A stretch of DNA of 45,513 nt, from NCBI GenBank assembly GCA_012522045.1, contig JAAYLC010000031.1, positions 1-45,513 on the forward strand. Direction: 5' to 3'. The notes under the pieces were generated by a model. That model was not told the DNA's origin. It was given only the letters and a program-made list of their open reading frames with translations, and ran no database searches. This stretch comes from Bacteroidota bacterium (lineage in GTDB: Bacteria > Bacteroidota > Bacteroidia > Flavobacteriales > Flavobacteriaceae). Positions 15,562 through 23,091 of the stretch are shown here, piece after piece (positions within the stretch are counted from its first letter, which is position 1; every line of letters begins with the position of its first letter). Position numbers and translations under genes: made by a program.

Positions 15562-17703
15562 ATGAAAAAAATTGTCATTTCATTTCTTCTTGCTGTAATC
15601 GTACTTCCGTTGCATGCAAATGAAGGAATGTGGTTTTTGATGCATATCCAAAGATTGAATCAAAGGGATATGGAAAAAATGGGTCTTCAGCTTACTGCCG
15701 AAGAAATTTACAGTATAAACAATTCAAGCCTTAAGGACGCCATTGTCCAATTTGGTGGCGGATGTACAGCTGAAATTATTTCAAAAAACGGATTGGTACT
15801 TACAAATCATCATTGTGGTTATGGTCAAATTGCCGAGCTTTCAACAGAAGAAAATGATTACTTAACCAATGGTTTTTGGGCGGCAACGCACCAAGATGAA
15901 TTAAAACCGAAAAATCTTTCCGTGCGTTTCTTTATCAGAATGGATGATGTTTCCAATCGAATACTTTCATTAGTAAACGATGAAATGACCGAAGAAGAAC
16001 GAGAAGCTGTAATCAACAGAGAAATTTCCAAAATAGAACAAGAAAATAACGAAGGTGGAAAATACACAGTTTCCGTACGTCCTTTTTACAGCGGTAATGA
16101 ATATTATTATTTTGTCTATCAAGATTTTCCGGATGTGCGATTGGTAGGAACACCTCCCAACAGCATCGGAAAATTCGGTGGGGACACCGATAACTGGGAA
16201 TGGCCAAGACATACCGGTGATTTTGCTTTATTTCGAGTTTATACCGACCGAGACGGAAATCCTGCTGAATATTCTGAGGATAACATTCCGATGCAACCAA
16301 AATATCATTTGACTACCAGTATAAAAGGATTTGAAGAAAATGATTTTGCAATGATTCTCGGATATCCCGGACGTACCAATCGATGGATGCCATCCGGAGG
16401 AATTGAACAGAATGTGAATTATGCATATCCTGCTTGGGTAGAAGCTTCACGCGTGGCCATGGACGTCATGGAAAAGCACATGAACAAAAGACAACAGATC
16501 AAGCTGGACTATGCATCTGATTATGCGCGAATTGCCAATTATTGGAAAAACCGCCAAGGAATGATCGAAGCTTTAAAATTTCATAATACTGCCGCCAGCA
16601 AAAGAAAAACAGAGCAGAAATTTCAAAAATGGGCTTCTAAAAAGAAAAATAAAAAATATGAAAATGTAATGCCCGTTATAAATTCGTACTACAACAATAC
16701 TAACGAAATAAGCAGGCATAACAATTATTTGTCCATCTTACTCCGAAGCCAACTTGCAGTTTGGCCCTACCAAATGGGGAATGCATTGAGTTATTATGCT
16801 GAACAGAATGAAGCAAAAAGAAGTGAGGTTTTGCCGAGAATTCAAGAGGCGTTGGACGATTTTTATAAAGGAATGTATTTGCCTTTGGAAATAGAGTTAC
16901 TTGCTTCTCAATTGGCTTTATATTCTCAAAAAGCTCATAATCCGGCTCCAATGGTGGCAAGTTTAGCAGAACAAGGAGGAAACAGCAAAGAAGCTTGGAT
17001 GCGTTATATTGAAACCATCACCAATGAAAGCTTGTTCAGCTCAAGAGATAAAATAGAAGCTTTTATTGCCAATCCCGATTTGGAAGTGCTGAAATCTGAT
17101 GAATTGTTTGCATTGTCCACAGACTTGTTAAACCGTTACAGAATGAAATCCGACGAAGAAAAAGAGTGGGACAATAATTTTAAGAAGGCATACAGAATGA
17201 TGATTCAAGGAATGCGTGAACAAAATCCAAAACAAAAATATTATCCGGATGCCAATAGTACCCTGAGATTGACTTATGGTAAAATCAGTACGCTTCCGGA
17301 TAAAGGAAACAACGACGCTGCAATAAATTACTACACCACTTTAAAAGGAACCATTGCAAAGTATAAACCCGGTGATGACGAGTTTGACATTCCCGAAAAA
17401 TTGATTCAATTATACAATGAAAAAGACTATGGACGCTATGCCGATAAAAACGGTTATTTACCTGTCAATTTCTTAACAGATCATGACATTACCGGCGGAA
17501 ACTCAGGTTCTCCCGTTTTAAATGGAAAAGGAGAATTGATTGGTATTGCATTTGACGGAAATATTGAAGCGATGGCAGGCGCTGTAATTTTCGATCCTGA
17601 ATTACAAAGAGCCATCAATGTCGATATCCGTTACGTTTTATTCATTATCGATAAATTTGCCGGAGCAACACATATCATTGATGAGTTGACAATTTCAGAA
17701 TAA
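15562..17703 (+). CDS. S46-family dipeptidyl peptidase, DPP7-type
   Basis: A 713-residue periplasmic serine exopeptidase that removes dipeptides from peptide N-termini. A 19-residue signal peptide (MKKIVISFLLAVIVLPLHA) precedes NEGMWFL, the mature N-terminus typical of the family. The His region is TNHHCGYGQ (His83/84), the Asp region GGDTDNWEWPRHTGDF, and the catalytic serine Ser648 lies in GGNSGSP. Eighteen residues after it is Gly666 (FDGN). That position is glycine in DPP7 (hydrophobic P1) and arginine in DPP11 (acidic P1), so DPP7-type specificity is inferred. ATG 15562 is chosen because it places the signal peptide at the N-terminus. A strong terminator follows. Confidence 0.92.
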   Translation: MKKIVISFLLAVIVLPLHANEGMWFLMHIQRLNQRDMEKMGLQLTAEEIYSINNSSLKDAIVQFGGGCTAEIISKNGLVLTNHHCGYGQIAELSTEENDYLTNGFWAATHQDELKPKNLSVRFFIRMDDVSNRILSLVNDEMTEEEREAVINREISKIEQENNEGGKYTVSVRPFYSGNEYYYFVYQDFPDVRLVGTPPNSIGKFGGDTDNWEWPRHTGDFALFRVYTDRDGNPAEYSEDNIPMQPKYHLTTSIKGFEENDFAMILGYPGRTNRWMPSGGIEQNVNYAYPAWVEASRVAMDVMEKHMNKRQQIKLDYASDYARIANYWKNRQGMIEALKFHNTAASKRKTEQKFQKWASKKKNKKYENVMPVINSYYNNTNEISRHNNYLSILLRSQLAVWPYQMGNALSYYAEQNEAKRSEVLPRIQEALDDFYKGMYLPLEIELLASQLALYSQKAHNPAPMVASLAEQGGNSKEAWMRYIETITNESLFSSRDKIEAFIANPDLEVLKSDELFALSTDLLNRYRMKSDEEKEWDNNFKKAYRMMIQGMREQNPKQKYYPDANSTLRLTYGKISTLPDKGNNDAAINYYTTLKGTIAKYKPGDDEFDIPEKLIQLYNEKDYGRYADKNGYLPVNFLTDHDITGGNSGSPVLNGKGELIGIAFDGNIEAMAGAVIFDPELQRAINVDIRYVLFIIDKFAGATHIIDELTISE

Positions 17704-17725
17704 TGTTTTTTAAAAATTATAATTC

Positions 17726-17760
17726 AACCTCCTGAGTTTTTAAAATTCAGGAGGTTTTTT
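17726..17760 (+). terminator. Intrinsic terminator after the S46 peptidase gene
   Basis: A perfect 10-base stem, AACCTCCTGA (17726-17735) with TCAGGAGGTT (17747-17756), is followed by a run of T to 17760. It is 23 bases beyond the peptidase stop and would close that single-gene transcript. Confidence 0.85.
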
Positions 17761-17842
17761 AATTAATCGCGTTCATCTGAGAATCTATATTTTAAAAAAT
17801 CTTTTCAGAAAGCATTAAAAAATTTAAGGGTATTACTTTGAT

Positions 17843-17850
17843 TATATTTG
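17843..17850 (+). promoter_or_regulatory. Predicted -7 element of the MFS transporter gene
   Basis: TATATTTG is an exact TAnnTTTG match only ten bases before the GTG at 17861. A transcript starting about seven bases after the box would have a leader of a few bases if GTG is used, or about 43 bases if the ATG at 17900 is the true start. Confidence 0.5.
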
Positions 17851-17860
17851 CATAAAAAAA

Positions 17861-19378
17861 GTGCAAGAAAAAGATTTTGTCAAAAAGCCTGCGAAGCGCA
17901 TGCGCAAGGATTTGGTGCTGATTGCTTTGATGCTGACAATGAGTTTGGCTGCGATGGACAATACGATTGTAGCAACCGCCATCCCTCAAATTGTAGGTGA
18001 TTTGGGAGGTTTTTCATTGTTCAGTTGGCTGTTTTCCATATATCTTCTTGTTCAAACCATTACCATTCCTGTTTATGGGAAACTCGCTGATATTTACGGC
18101 AGAAAACCCATTTTAATATTTGGAGTTATTGTTTTTCTAATAGGCTCTGCAACTTGCGGAGCAGCTTGGGATATGGTTTCGCTTATTGCTTTCCGCGGAA
18201 TTCAGGCTGTGGGTGCAGGCGCAATAATGGCAACTGTTAATACCATTGCCGGAGATATTTACACCATCCGAGAACGTGCTAAAATTCAAGGATGGCTCTC
18301 CAGTGTTTGGGGTGTATCGGCAATTTTGGGCCCCGCCATTGGCGGTTTTTTTGCGGATTATATTTCATGGCGCTGGATTTTTTTTATTAACATTCCTCTG
18401 GGACTGGCAGCAATTTTCTTGATTTCAAAATACCTTTATGAAAATGTCACGCTCAAAAGCCATAAGGTTGATTGGGCAGGAGCAATTGCCATGTTAATAA
18501 CCGGAAGTGTCCTTATGTTCGGATTGCTTCAAGGAGGACAATCGTGGGATTGGTTTTCGTGGCAAACAGCGGTAATTATAGCAATAGGTATCGTGTTGAT
18601 TTTAATCACCATTCAAATTGAGAAAAAAGCAGAAGAACCTATTTTGCCCGGTTGGGTTTGGAAAAAAAGAGTAATTGTAGGCGCAAATCTGGCAACCATA
18701 GGGATGGGGGTTGCCACAATGGGCCCCAGTATGTATTTGCCTGTTTTTGCACAATCCGTTACAGGTTTGGGAGCTATGGCAGCCGGATTTATTTTGGCAA
18801 GTATGAGCATTACGTGGCCGTTGTCTTCAGGGTTGTCCGGAAGATTGTATTTAAGGGTGGGATTCAGAAACACTGCCTTAGTGGGAATTTGTATTGTGAT
18901 CCTTGGTGCACTCATATTTTTGTCTATGCCTTTTCCGGGACCGGTTGGAACTTTAATCTTGGTTCAAATGACTTTAGGTGCCGGTTTCGGACTAATTACT
19001 ACACCTTTGATCGTCGGTATTCAATCGACAGTTCCTTGGACGCAACGAGGAACTGTAACAGGAATCAGTATGTTTTCAAGATACTTCGGACAAAGTTTGG
19101 GAGCAGCGATTTTTGCAGCCATTTTTAATTCCGTTATTTCCGATAAAGTTTATAATGCTCCTGAAGCGTTACAAGCCAAGTTGCCAAGTGTCAACAAAGT
19201 AGTGGACGTACTTCAAGCGAATAACGCATCATCCGATGTTCACTTTTATCTCCGTCAAGTGTTTTTTGAGGCTACCCATCAAGTATATTTAGGCTTGGCA
19301 ATTGCCGGAATAATTACCCTAATAATATTGTTGTTTACGCCTGCGAAGTTTCCTGTTTTGGCTGAAAAAGACAGATGA
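17861..19378 (+). CDS. MFS multidrug efflux transporter, DHA2 (14-helix) family
   Basis: A 505-residue inner-membrane proton antiporter with 14 predicted helices. Helix 1 carries the DHA2-type MDNTIVATAIPQI motif, the loop 2-3 motif is GKLADIYGRKPI, and helix 5 has the antiporter motif C form GVSAILGPAIGGFF. A large periplasmic loop near the C-terminus (about residues 430-475) is usual. Substrates are likely drugs or other amphiphiles. The start is uncertain: GTG 17861 is the longest choice, while ATG 17900 (MRKDLVLIAL) gives a 492-residue protein and a more normal distance from the -7 box. It is a single-gene unit; the following 198 bases to the next gene show no clear signal. Confidence 0.9.
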   Translation: MQEKDFVKKPAKRMRKDLVLIALMLTMSLAAMDNTIVATAIPQIVGDLGGFSLFSWLFSIYLLVQTITIPVYGKLADIYGRKPILIFGVIVFLIGSATCGAAWDMVSLIAFRGIQAVGAGAIMATVNTIAGDIYTIRERAKIQGWLSSVWGVSAILGPAIGGFFADYISWRWIFFINIPLGLAAIFLISKYLYENVTLKSHKVDWAGAIAMLITGSVLMFGLLQGGQSWDWFSWQTAVIIAIGIVLILITIQIEKKAEEPILPGWVWKKRVIVGANLATIGMGVATMGPSMYLPVFAQSVTGLGAMAAGFILASMSITWPLSSGLSGRLYLRVGFRNTALVGICIVILGALIFLSMPFPGPVGTLILVQMTLGAGFGLITTPLIVGIQSTVPWTQRGTVTGISMFSRYFGQSLGAAIFAAIFNSVISDKVYNAPEALQAKLPSVNKVVDVLQANNASSDVHFYLRQVFFEATHQVYLGLAIAGIITLIILLFTPAKFPVLAEKDR

Positions 19379-19576
19379 TTCCCCAAAACTTGCCATGATT
19401 TCTTCAATTAACAAAAAAATAAGCCCCTATTTAATACAATTTTAGGACGAATCTGCTTTTTATCAGCTTTTATTACAAAATAATGGGTTAATTTTCCATT
19501 TTAAGAATATAAACGCTATTTTGAAAATGTGTTTGTTCTTTTTTTAAAAAATGTATTAACTTAAAACTTCTAGGAT

Positions 19577-20647
19577 ATGAATAAAAAAATCAGAGAACTT
19601 CAAAGCATCCGCTCCAAAAAATGCATCACCATTATTATGACTTCCCACCGAACAAAACCGGATTATCTAAATGACGGTTTGCGATTAAAAAATCATATTA
19701 AAGAAGTCGAAAAACGGCTTTATAACGATTTGGACAAGAAAGAAGCTCAGAAATTAATTGATCGGGTACACGAGTTGGCAAATAGTATTGACCACAGCCA
19801 GAACATTGAAAGTTTGATTCTTTTTGTCAATGAAAATATTGCCGAAATCATGCGACTGCCCATAAAAGTAAATGACAGAGTCGTAATCGATGAAACTTTT
19901 GCTACGAGAGACTTAATCAGAGCTTTACACAAGGAAGTTCAATATTATATTTTAGTGCTGAGCCAAGACAATACCCGACTCATTGAAGCATCTAACGATA
20001 AATCGGTTCGCGAAGTTGGGGGAGACTTTCCTTTTAAAAATAATTATGTCGTAGAAAGAACCGCACAATCTGTAGCTTCAAAAGAAACAAATATTTTGTT
20101 GGAATATTTTAATCAGACAGATAAGAAAGTAAATGAAGTGAGAAAAAATAATCCGTTGCCTGTTTTTATTTGTGGTTTGGAAGAAAATTGCAATCAATAT
20201 ATGAAGGTTGTCGACAGAAAAGAAACGATTCTCCCGATTCAATTGAACAAAAATATGATTAACTCCCCGGTTCATAGTATCGTTGAAGAATCGTGGGAAG
20301 AATTACGCGAGTATATCGTACAAAGAAATAACGAACGAAAAGAAGAACTGAGAAAAGCAGTTTCCGAAAACAAATTTTTAAGTGACACGAACGAAATTTG
20401 GCAAGCCATTCACGAAGGAAGGGTACAAACTCTATTTGTAGAACGAGGCTTGTTTCAACCGGCAATACTTACGGACGATAAACAGATTCAATATGTATCG
20501 GAAGATAGAAGAAATGACACCGGTATCATTGACGATATTTATGATGAAATGATTGAAATAAACATGGATTATGGTGGTGACGTGATTTTCCTTCCTAAAG
20601 GCGAATTGCAAAAATTCAATGGTTTCGGAGCAATTACAAGATATTAA
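19577..20647 (+). CDS. baeRF3-like protein (bacterial archaeo-eukaryotic release factor family)
   Basis: A 356-residue soluble protein resembling bacterial relatives of eukaryotic release factor eRF1/Pelota (baeRF family 3). The N-terminus (ITIIMTSHRTKPDYLNDGLRLKNHI) is typical of the family. The C-terminal third resembles the eRF1 domain 3: an A/I-x-x-GRVQTLFVERG element, DDIYDEMIEINMDYGGDVIFLP and the closing GFGAITRY. I see no GGQ tripeptide, so peptidyl-tRNA hydrolysis of the eRF1 kind is not supported. Ribosome-related or stress roles are proposed for these proteins but unproven. The gene is monocistronic, with 198 bases before it and a strong hairpin after it. Confidence 0.75.
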   Translation: MNKKIRELQSIRSKKCITIIMTSHRTKPDYLNDGLRLKNHIKEVEKRLYNDLDKKEAQKLIDRVHELANSIDHSQNIESLILFVNENIAEIMRLPIKVNDRVVIDETFATRDLIRALHKEVQYYILVLSQDNTRLIEASNDKSVREVGGDFPFKNNYVVERTAQSVASKETNILLEYFNQTDKKVNEVRKNNPLPVFICGLEENCNQYMKVVDRKETILPIQLNKNMINSPVHSIVEESWEELREYIVQRNNERKEELRKAVSENKFLSDTNEIWQAIHEGRVQTLFVERGLFQPAILTDDKQIQYVSEDRRNDTGIIDDIYDEMIEINMDYGGDVIFLPKGELQKFNGFGAITRY

Positions 20648-20674
20648 AAAGCAAGTATAAGCTTAAAAAAATAA

Positions 20675-20706
20675 ACCCCCGATAAATCTATGGATTTATC
20701 GGGGGT
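20675..20706. terminator. Intrinsic terminator between convergent genes
   Basis: A perfect 14-base stem ACCCCCGATAAATC (20675-20688) / GATTTATCGGGGGT (20693-20706) with a four-base loop. On the minus strand it is followed by a T-rich tract, so it mainly ends the lipoprotein gene that stops at 20729. On the plus strand the tail is weak, so for the baeRF3-like gene it may act only partly. Confidence 0.85.
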
Positions 20707-20728
20707 GGTTAGTTAGCTTGTTAGTTGA

Positions 20729-21178
20729 TTACTTTTTCTTTGATTTTCCTTTTGCTTCAGTAACCGAAACATTTTCTTGTGTTTTCTGAATGAATGTTGG
20801 TTCGATTTCAATTAAATCCAAATCCTTTTGTTCAATGGTTCTCATATTTTTATAAGTAGCAGGATAACCGGAAACCGTTAACGTTGTTTTCATTCCCTGC
20901 GTGATGGATTCAAAAACCGGTTCAATCAAAACATCGGCATTGTATTGCTTTAATAACGAGCGAATTACTTCGTTTTTTGCATCGTTGCTTGTTGAAGAGT
21001 TTGAAAAGGTTTGTGTAAATGAAGCCTTTTTAGAACTGACTTCAAGTTCTGCAACTACCGGCAACTGAATGACGCCGGCTCCTAAAACATCAAGAGATTT
21101 AGACGATCCCATTTTGACTGTTTTACAAGAAGCAAACGAAAAAACAATAAGAATAATTAAAATAACTTTGGATTTCAT
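20729..21178 (-). CDS. Small predicted lipoprotein of unknown function
   Basis: A 149-residue exported protein with a lipoprotein signal (MKSKVILIILIVFSFASCKT, lipidated Cys18). The mature part has a serine/threonine-rich stretch (SSKKASFTQTFSNSSTSNDAKNEVIR) followed by a compact region ending VLIEPVFESIT and a motif VSGYPATYKNMRTI, and a lysine-rich tail (KGKSKKK). Such small lipoproteins with YPA-type motifs occur widely in Flavobacteriia, but I know no function. It is a single-gene unit between a strong hairpin and a -7 element. Confidence 0.8.
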   Translation of the reverse strand: MKSKVILIILIVFSFASCKTVKMGSSKSLDVLGAGVIQLPVVAELEVSSKKASFTQTFSNSSTSNDAKNEVIRSLLKQYNADVLIEPVFESITQGMKTTLTVSGYPATYKNMRTIEQKDLDLIEIEPTFIQKTQENVSVTEAKGKSKKK

Positions 21179-21207
21179 AATAGGTTGGTTTTTATATTTT
21201 ATGAATT

Positions 21208-21215
21208 CAAATGTA
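21208..21215 (-). promoter_or_regulatory. Predicted -7 element of the small lipoprotein gene
   Basis: On the minus strand this reads TACATTTG, an exact TAnnTTTG match 29 bases upstream of the ATG at 21178. It lies between that gene and the terminator of the upstream dioxygenase gene, giving the lipoprotein its own transcription unit. Confidence 0.5.
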
Positions 21216-21229
21216 GCGTGCTCTACAAA

Positions 21230-21260
21230 TAAAAAAAATACCCGAAAAAGGGTATTTTTA
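21230..21260 (-). terminator. Intrinsic terminator after the 3-hydroxyanthranilate dioxygenase gene
   Basis: The repeat AAAAATACCC (21234-21243) / GGGTATTTTT (21250-21259) forms a 10-base stem. Read on the minus strand it continues into a run of T residues, 24 bases beyond the dioxygenase stop at 21284. The GC part is only three pairs. Confidence 0.65.
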
Positions 21261-21283
21261 GATTATTTTAAGAATAATGATTG

Positions 21284-21820
21284 TCAACTTCCCACAAAGC
21301 GTTCATCGGTTTCCATCTGTGTCCCGCAAACATTACAGGTTCGTAATTCTTCGCTAGTATAGAAGTGTTTAAAGTGTTTTAAAAAATCTTTTTCGATGTC
21401 GTCTAAGGGAAAATAAACTTCATAAAGCTTGTTATTGCAAGCATCACAAAACCACAGCAATCCGTCTTTTCCTTTTAAATCTTTACGTTTTCGCTCAATG
21501 ACAAGTCCAATGGAACCGGCACTTCGACTTGGTGAATGAGGAACTTTGGCTGGATGCAAATACATATCGCCGGGTCCTAATTTCATAATTTTCTTTTCGC
21601 CATTTTCCTGAATGGCAACTTCTATGTTTCCTTCCAATTGATAAAAAAGTTCTTCAGTTTCGTTATAATGATAATCTTTTCGCGCATTGGGACCCGCCAC
21701 AATCATTACGATATAATCATCGGATTCCACATACATGTTTTTATTTCCAACAGGTGGTTTTAGTTTATCTCTGTTTTCATCCACCCATTTTAATAGGTTA
21801 AAAGGTTTTTGAATAGCCAT
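21284..21820 (-). CDS. 3-hydroxyanthranilate 3,4-dioxygenase
   Basis: A 178-residue cupin that opens the ring of 3-hydroxyanthranilate in the kynurenine route to quinolinate and NAD. Iron-binding residues lie in YHYNETEELFYQLEG (His and Glu) and LHPAKVPHSP (His). The C-terminal part has two CxxC pairs, CDACNNKLYE and CNVCGTQ, the rubredoxin-like iron site of bacterial and fungal HAO. The open frame extends upstream, but ATG 21820 gives the normal N-terminus (MAIQKPFNLLKWVDENR). No other kynurenine gene is in the window. It is divergent from the isoaspartyl peptidase gene with 127 bases between the starts. Confidence 0.93.
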   Translation of the reverse strand: MAIQKPFNLLKWVDENRDKLKPPVGNKNMYVESDDYIVMIVAGPNARKDYHYNETEELFYQLEGNIEVAIQENGEKKIMKLGPGDMYLHPAKVPHSPSRSAGSIGLVIERKRKDLKGKDGLLWFCDACNNKLYEVYFPLDDIEKDFLKHFKHFYTSEELRTCNVCGTQMETDERFVGS

Positions 21821-21947
21821 AATTGTAGGTTTTAAACACGTAAATTTAATAGAAAAATAGAAAATCAAAGCGGTTTGACAGAAGAAACCTTCAAAATGAT
21901 GCCCTAAAAACAAGTTTAATATTCTATCTTGTAACAAAAATATAATT

Positions 21948-22985
21948 GTGAGAAGTTTATTTTTATTAGTTCTATCCATTTTATTTTTCTCGTGCGGGAA
22001 TAAACAAAACACAGAAAATGCAGCAGTTTTATCCGATGAAATTCAAAATGAATTTGCAATTGTTTTACACGGGGGTGCCGGAACCATTCTTCGAGAGAAC
22101 ATGAGTGATTCTATGCAAAATGCTTACACTCAGAAATTAAAAGAAGCGATTTCAACAGGTCATCAAATTTTGGCTGACGGAGGCAATGCGTTAGATGCCG
22201 TTGCTGCCACCATCAATATTTTAGAAGATTCGCCTTTGTTTAATGCAGGAAAAGGCGCGGTTTTTACCCACGAAGGACGAAACGAACTCGATGCTTCCAT
22301 AATGGAAGGTAAAAACTTAAACGCCGGTGCAGTAGCCGGTATTCGGAGAATAAAAAATCCGATAAACCTCGCCCGCGATGTGATGGAAAAAAGTCCCCAC
22401 GTGATGTTATACGGAAACGGAGCCGAGGAATTTGCTCGTGAAAACGGATATGAAATGACAGATACTTCATATTTTTTTACACAAGAAAATTATGACAGAC
22501 TGCAACGGATAATCCATCAAAATAAAACAGCTTTTTCTGAAACGCCGGAAAATAACAATTATAAATACGGAACGGTAGGATGCGTTGCATTGGACAAACA
22601 CGGAAATATTGCCGCCGGAACTTCCACAGGAGGAATGACCAACAAACGATGGAACAGAATTGGAGATTCGCCTATTATCGGCGCCGGAACATATGCTAAT
22701 AATTTAACGTGTGGTGTATCCGCAACCGGTTGGGGCGAAAAGTTTATCCGTTCCGTAGCGGCTTATGATATTTCAGCACTCATGGAATATAAAGGACTTT
22801 CATTGCAAGAAGCAGCCCACGAGGTAATCCATAATAAACTTCCGAAAATGCAAGGAGACGGCGGAATTATAGCCATCGATAAATACGGAAATATCGTGAT
22901 GGAATTTAACACTCCGGGAATGTATCGTGCAGCAATGAATGATAAAGGAGAATTGACAGTCGGACTCTTTGAGAATGAAGAATAA
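21948..22985 (+). CDS. Isoaspartyl peptidase / plant-type L-asparaginase, lipoprotein
   Basis: A 345-residue Ntn-hydrolase with an export signal ending in a lipobox (MRSLFLLVLSILFFSCGN, Cys16), so it is probably periplasmic and membrane-anchored. The fold begins at FAIVLHGGAGTI. Autocleavage should occur before Thr209 in KYGTVGCVALD, exposing the nucleophile; GTSTGGMTNKRWNRIGDSPIIGAG is the conserved substrate-binding stretch. It removes N-terminal isoaspartate from dipeptides and hydrolyses asparagine. The start is GTG 21948; no ATG in frame gives the signal peptide. It is followed by 106 non-coding bases without a clear signal. Confidence 0.92.
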   Translation: MRSLFLLVLSILFFSCGNKQNTENAAVLSDEIQNEFAIVLHGGAGTILRENMSDSMQNAYTQKLKEAISTGHQILADGGNALDAVAATINILEDSPLFNAGKGAVFTHEGRNELDASIMEGKNLNAGAVAGIRRIKNPINLARDVMEKSPHVMLYGNGAEEFARENGYEMTDTSYFFTQENYDRLQRIIHQNKTAFSETPENNNYKYGTVGCVALDKHGNIAAGTSTGGMTNKRWNRIGDSPIIGAGTYANNLTCGVSATGWGEKFIRSVAAYDISALMEYKGLSLQEAAHEVIHNKLPKMQGDGGIIAIDKYGNIVMEFNTPGMYRAAMNDKGELTVGLFENEE

Positions 22986-23091
22986 ATTGAATTAAATTAT
23001 CGGTAAATATTAATTTTATAGTACTATTTTTATACAAAATATTTCCATACTGGTTTTCCCTTTTGTTTATTTTTAATGACCTTTCCATTTT

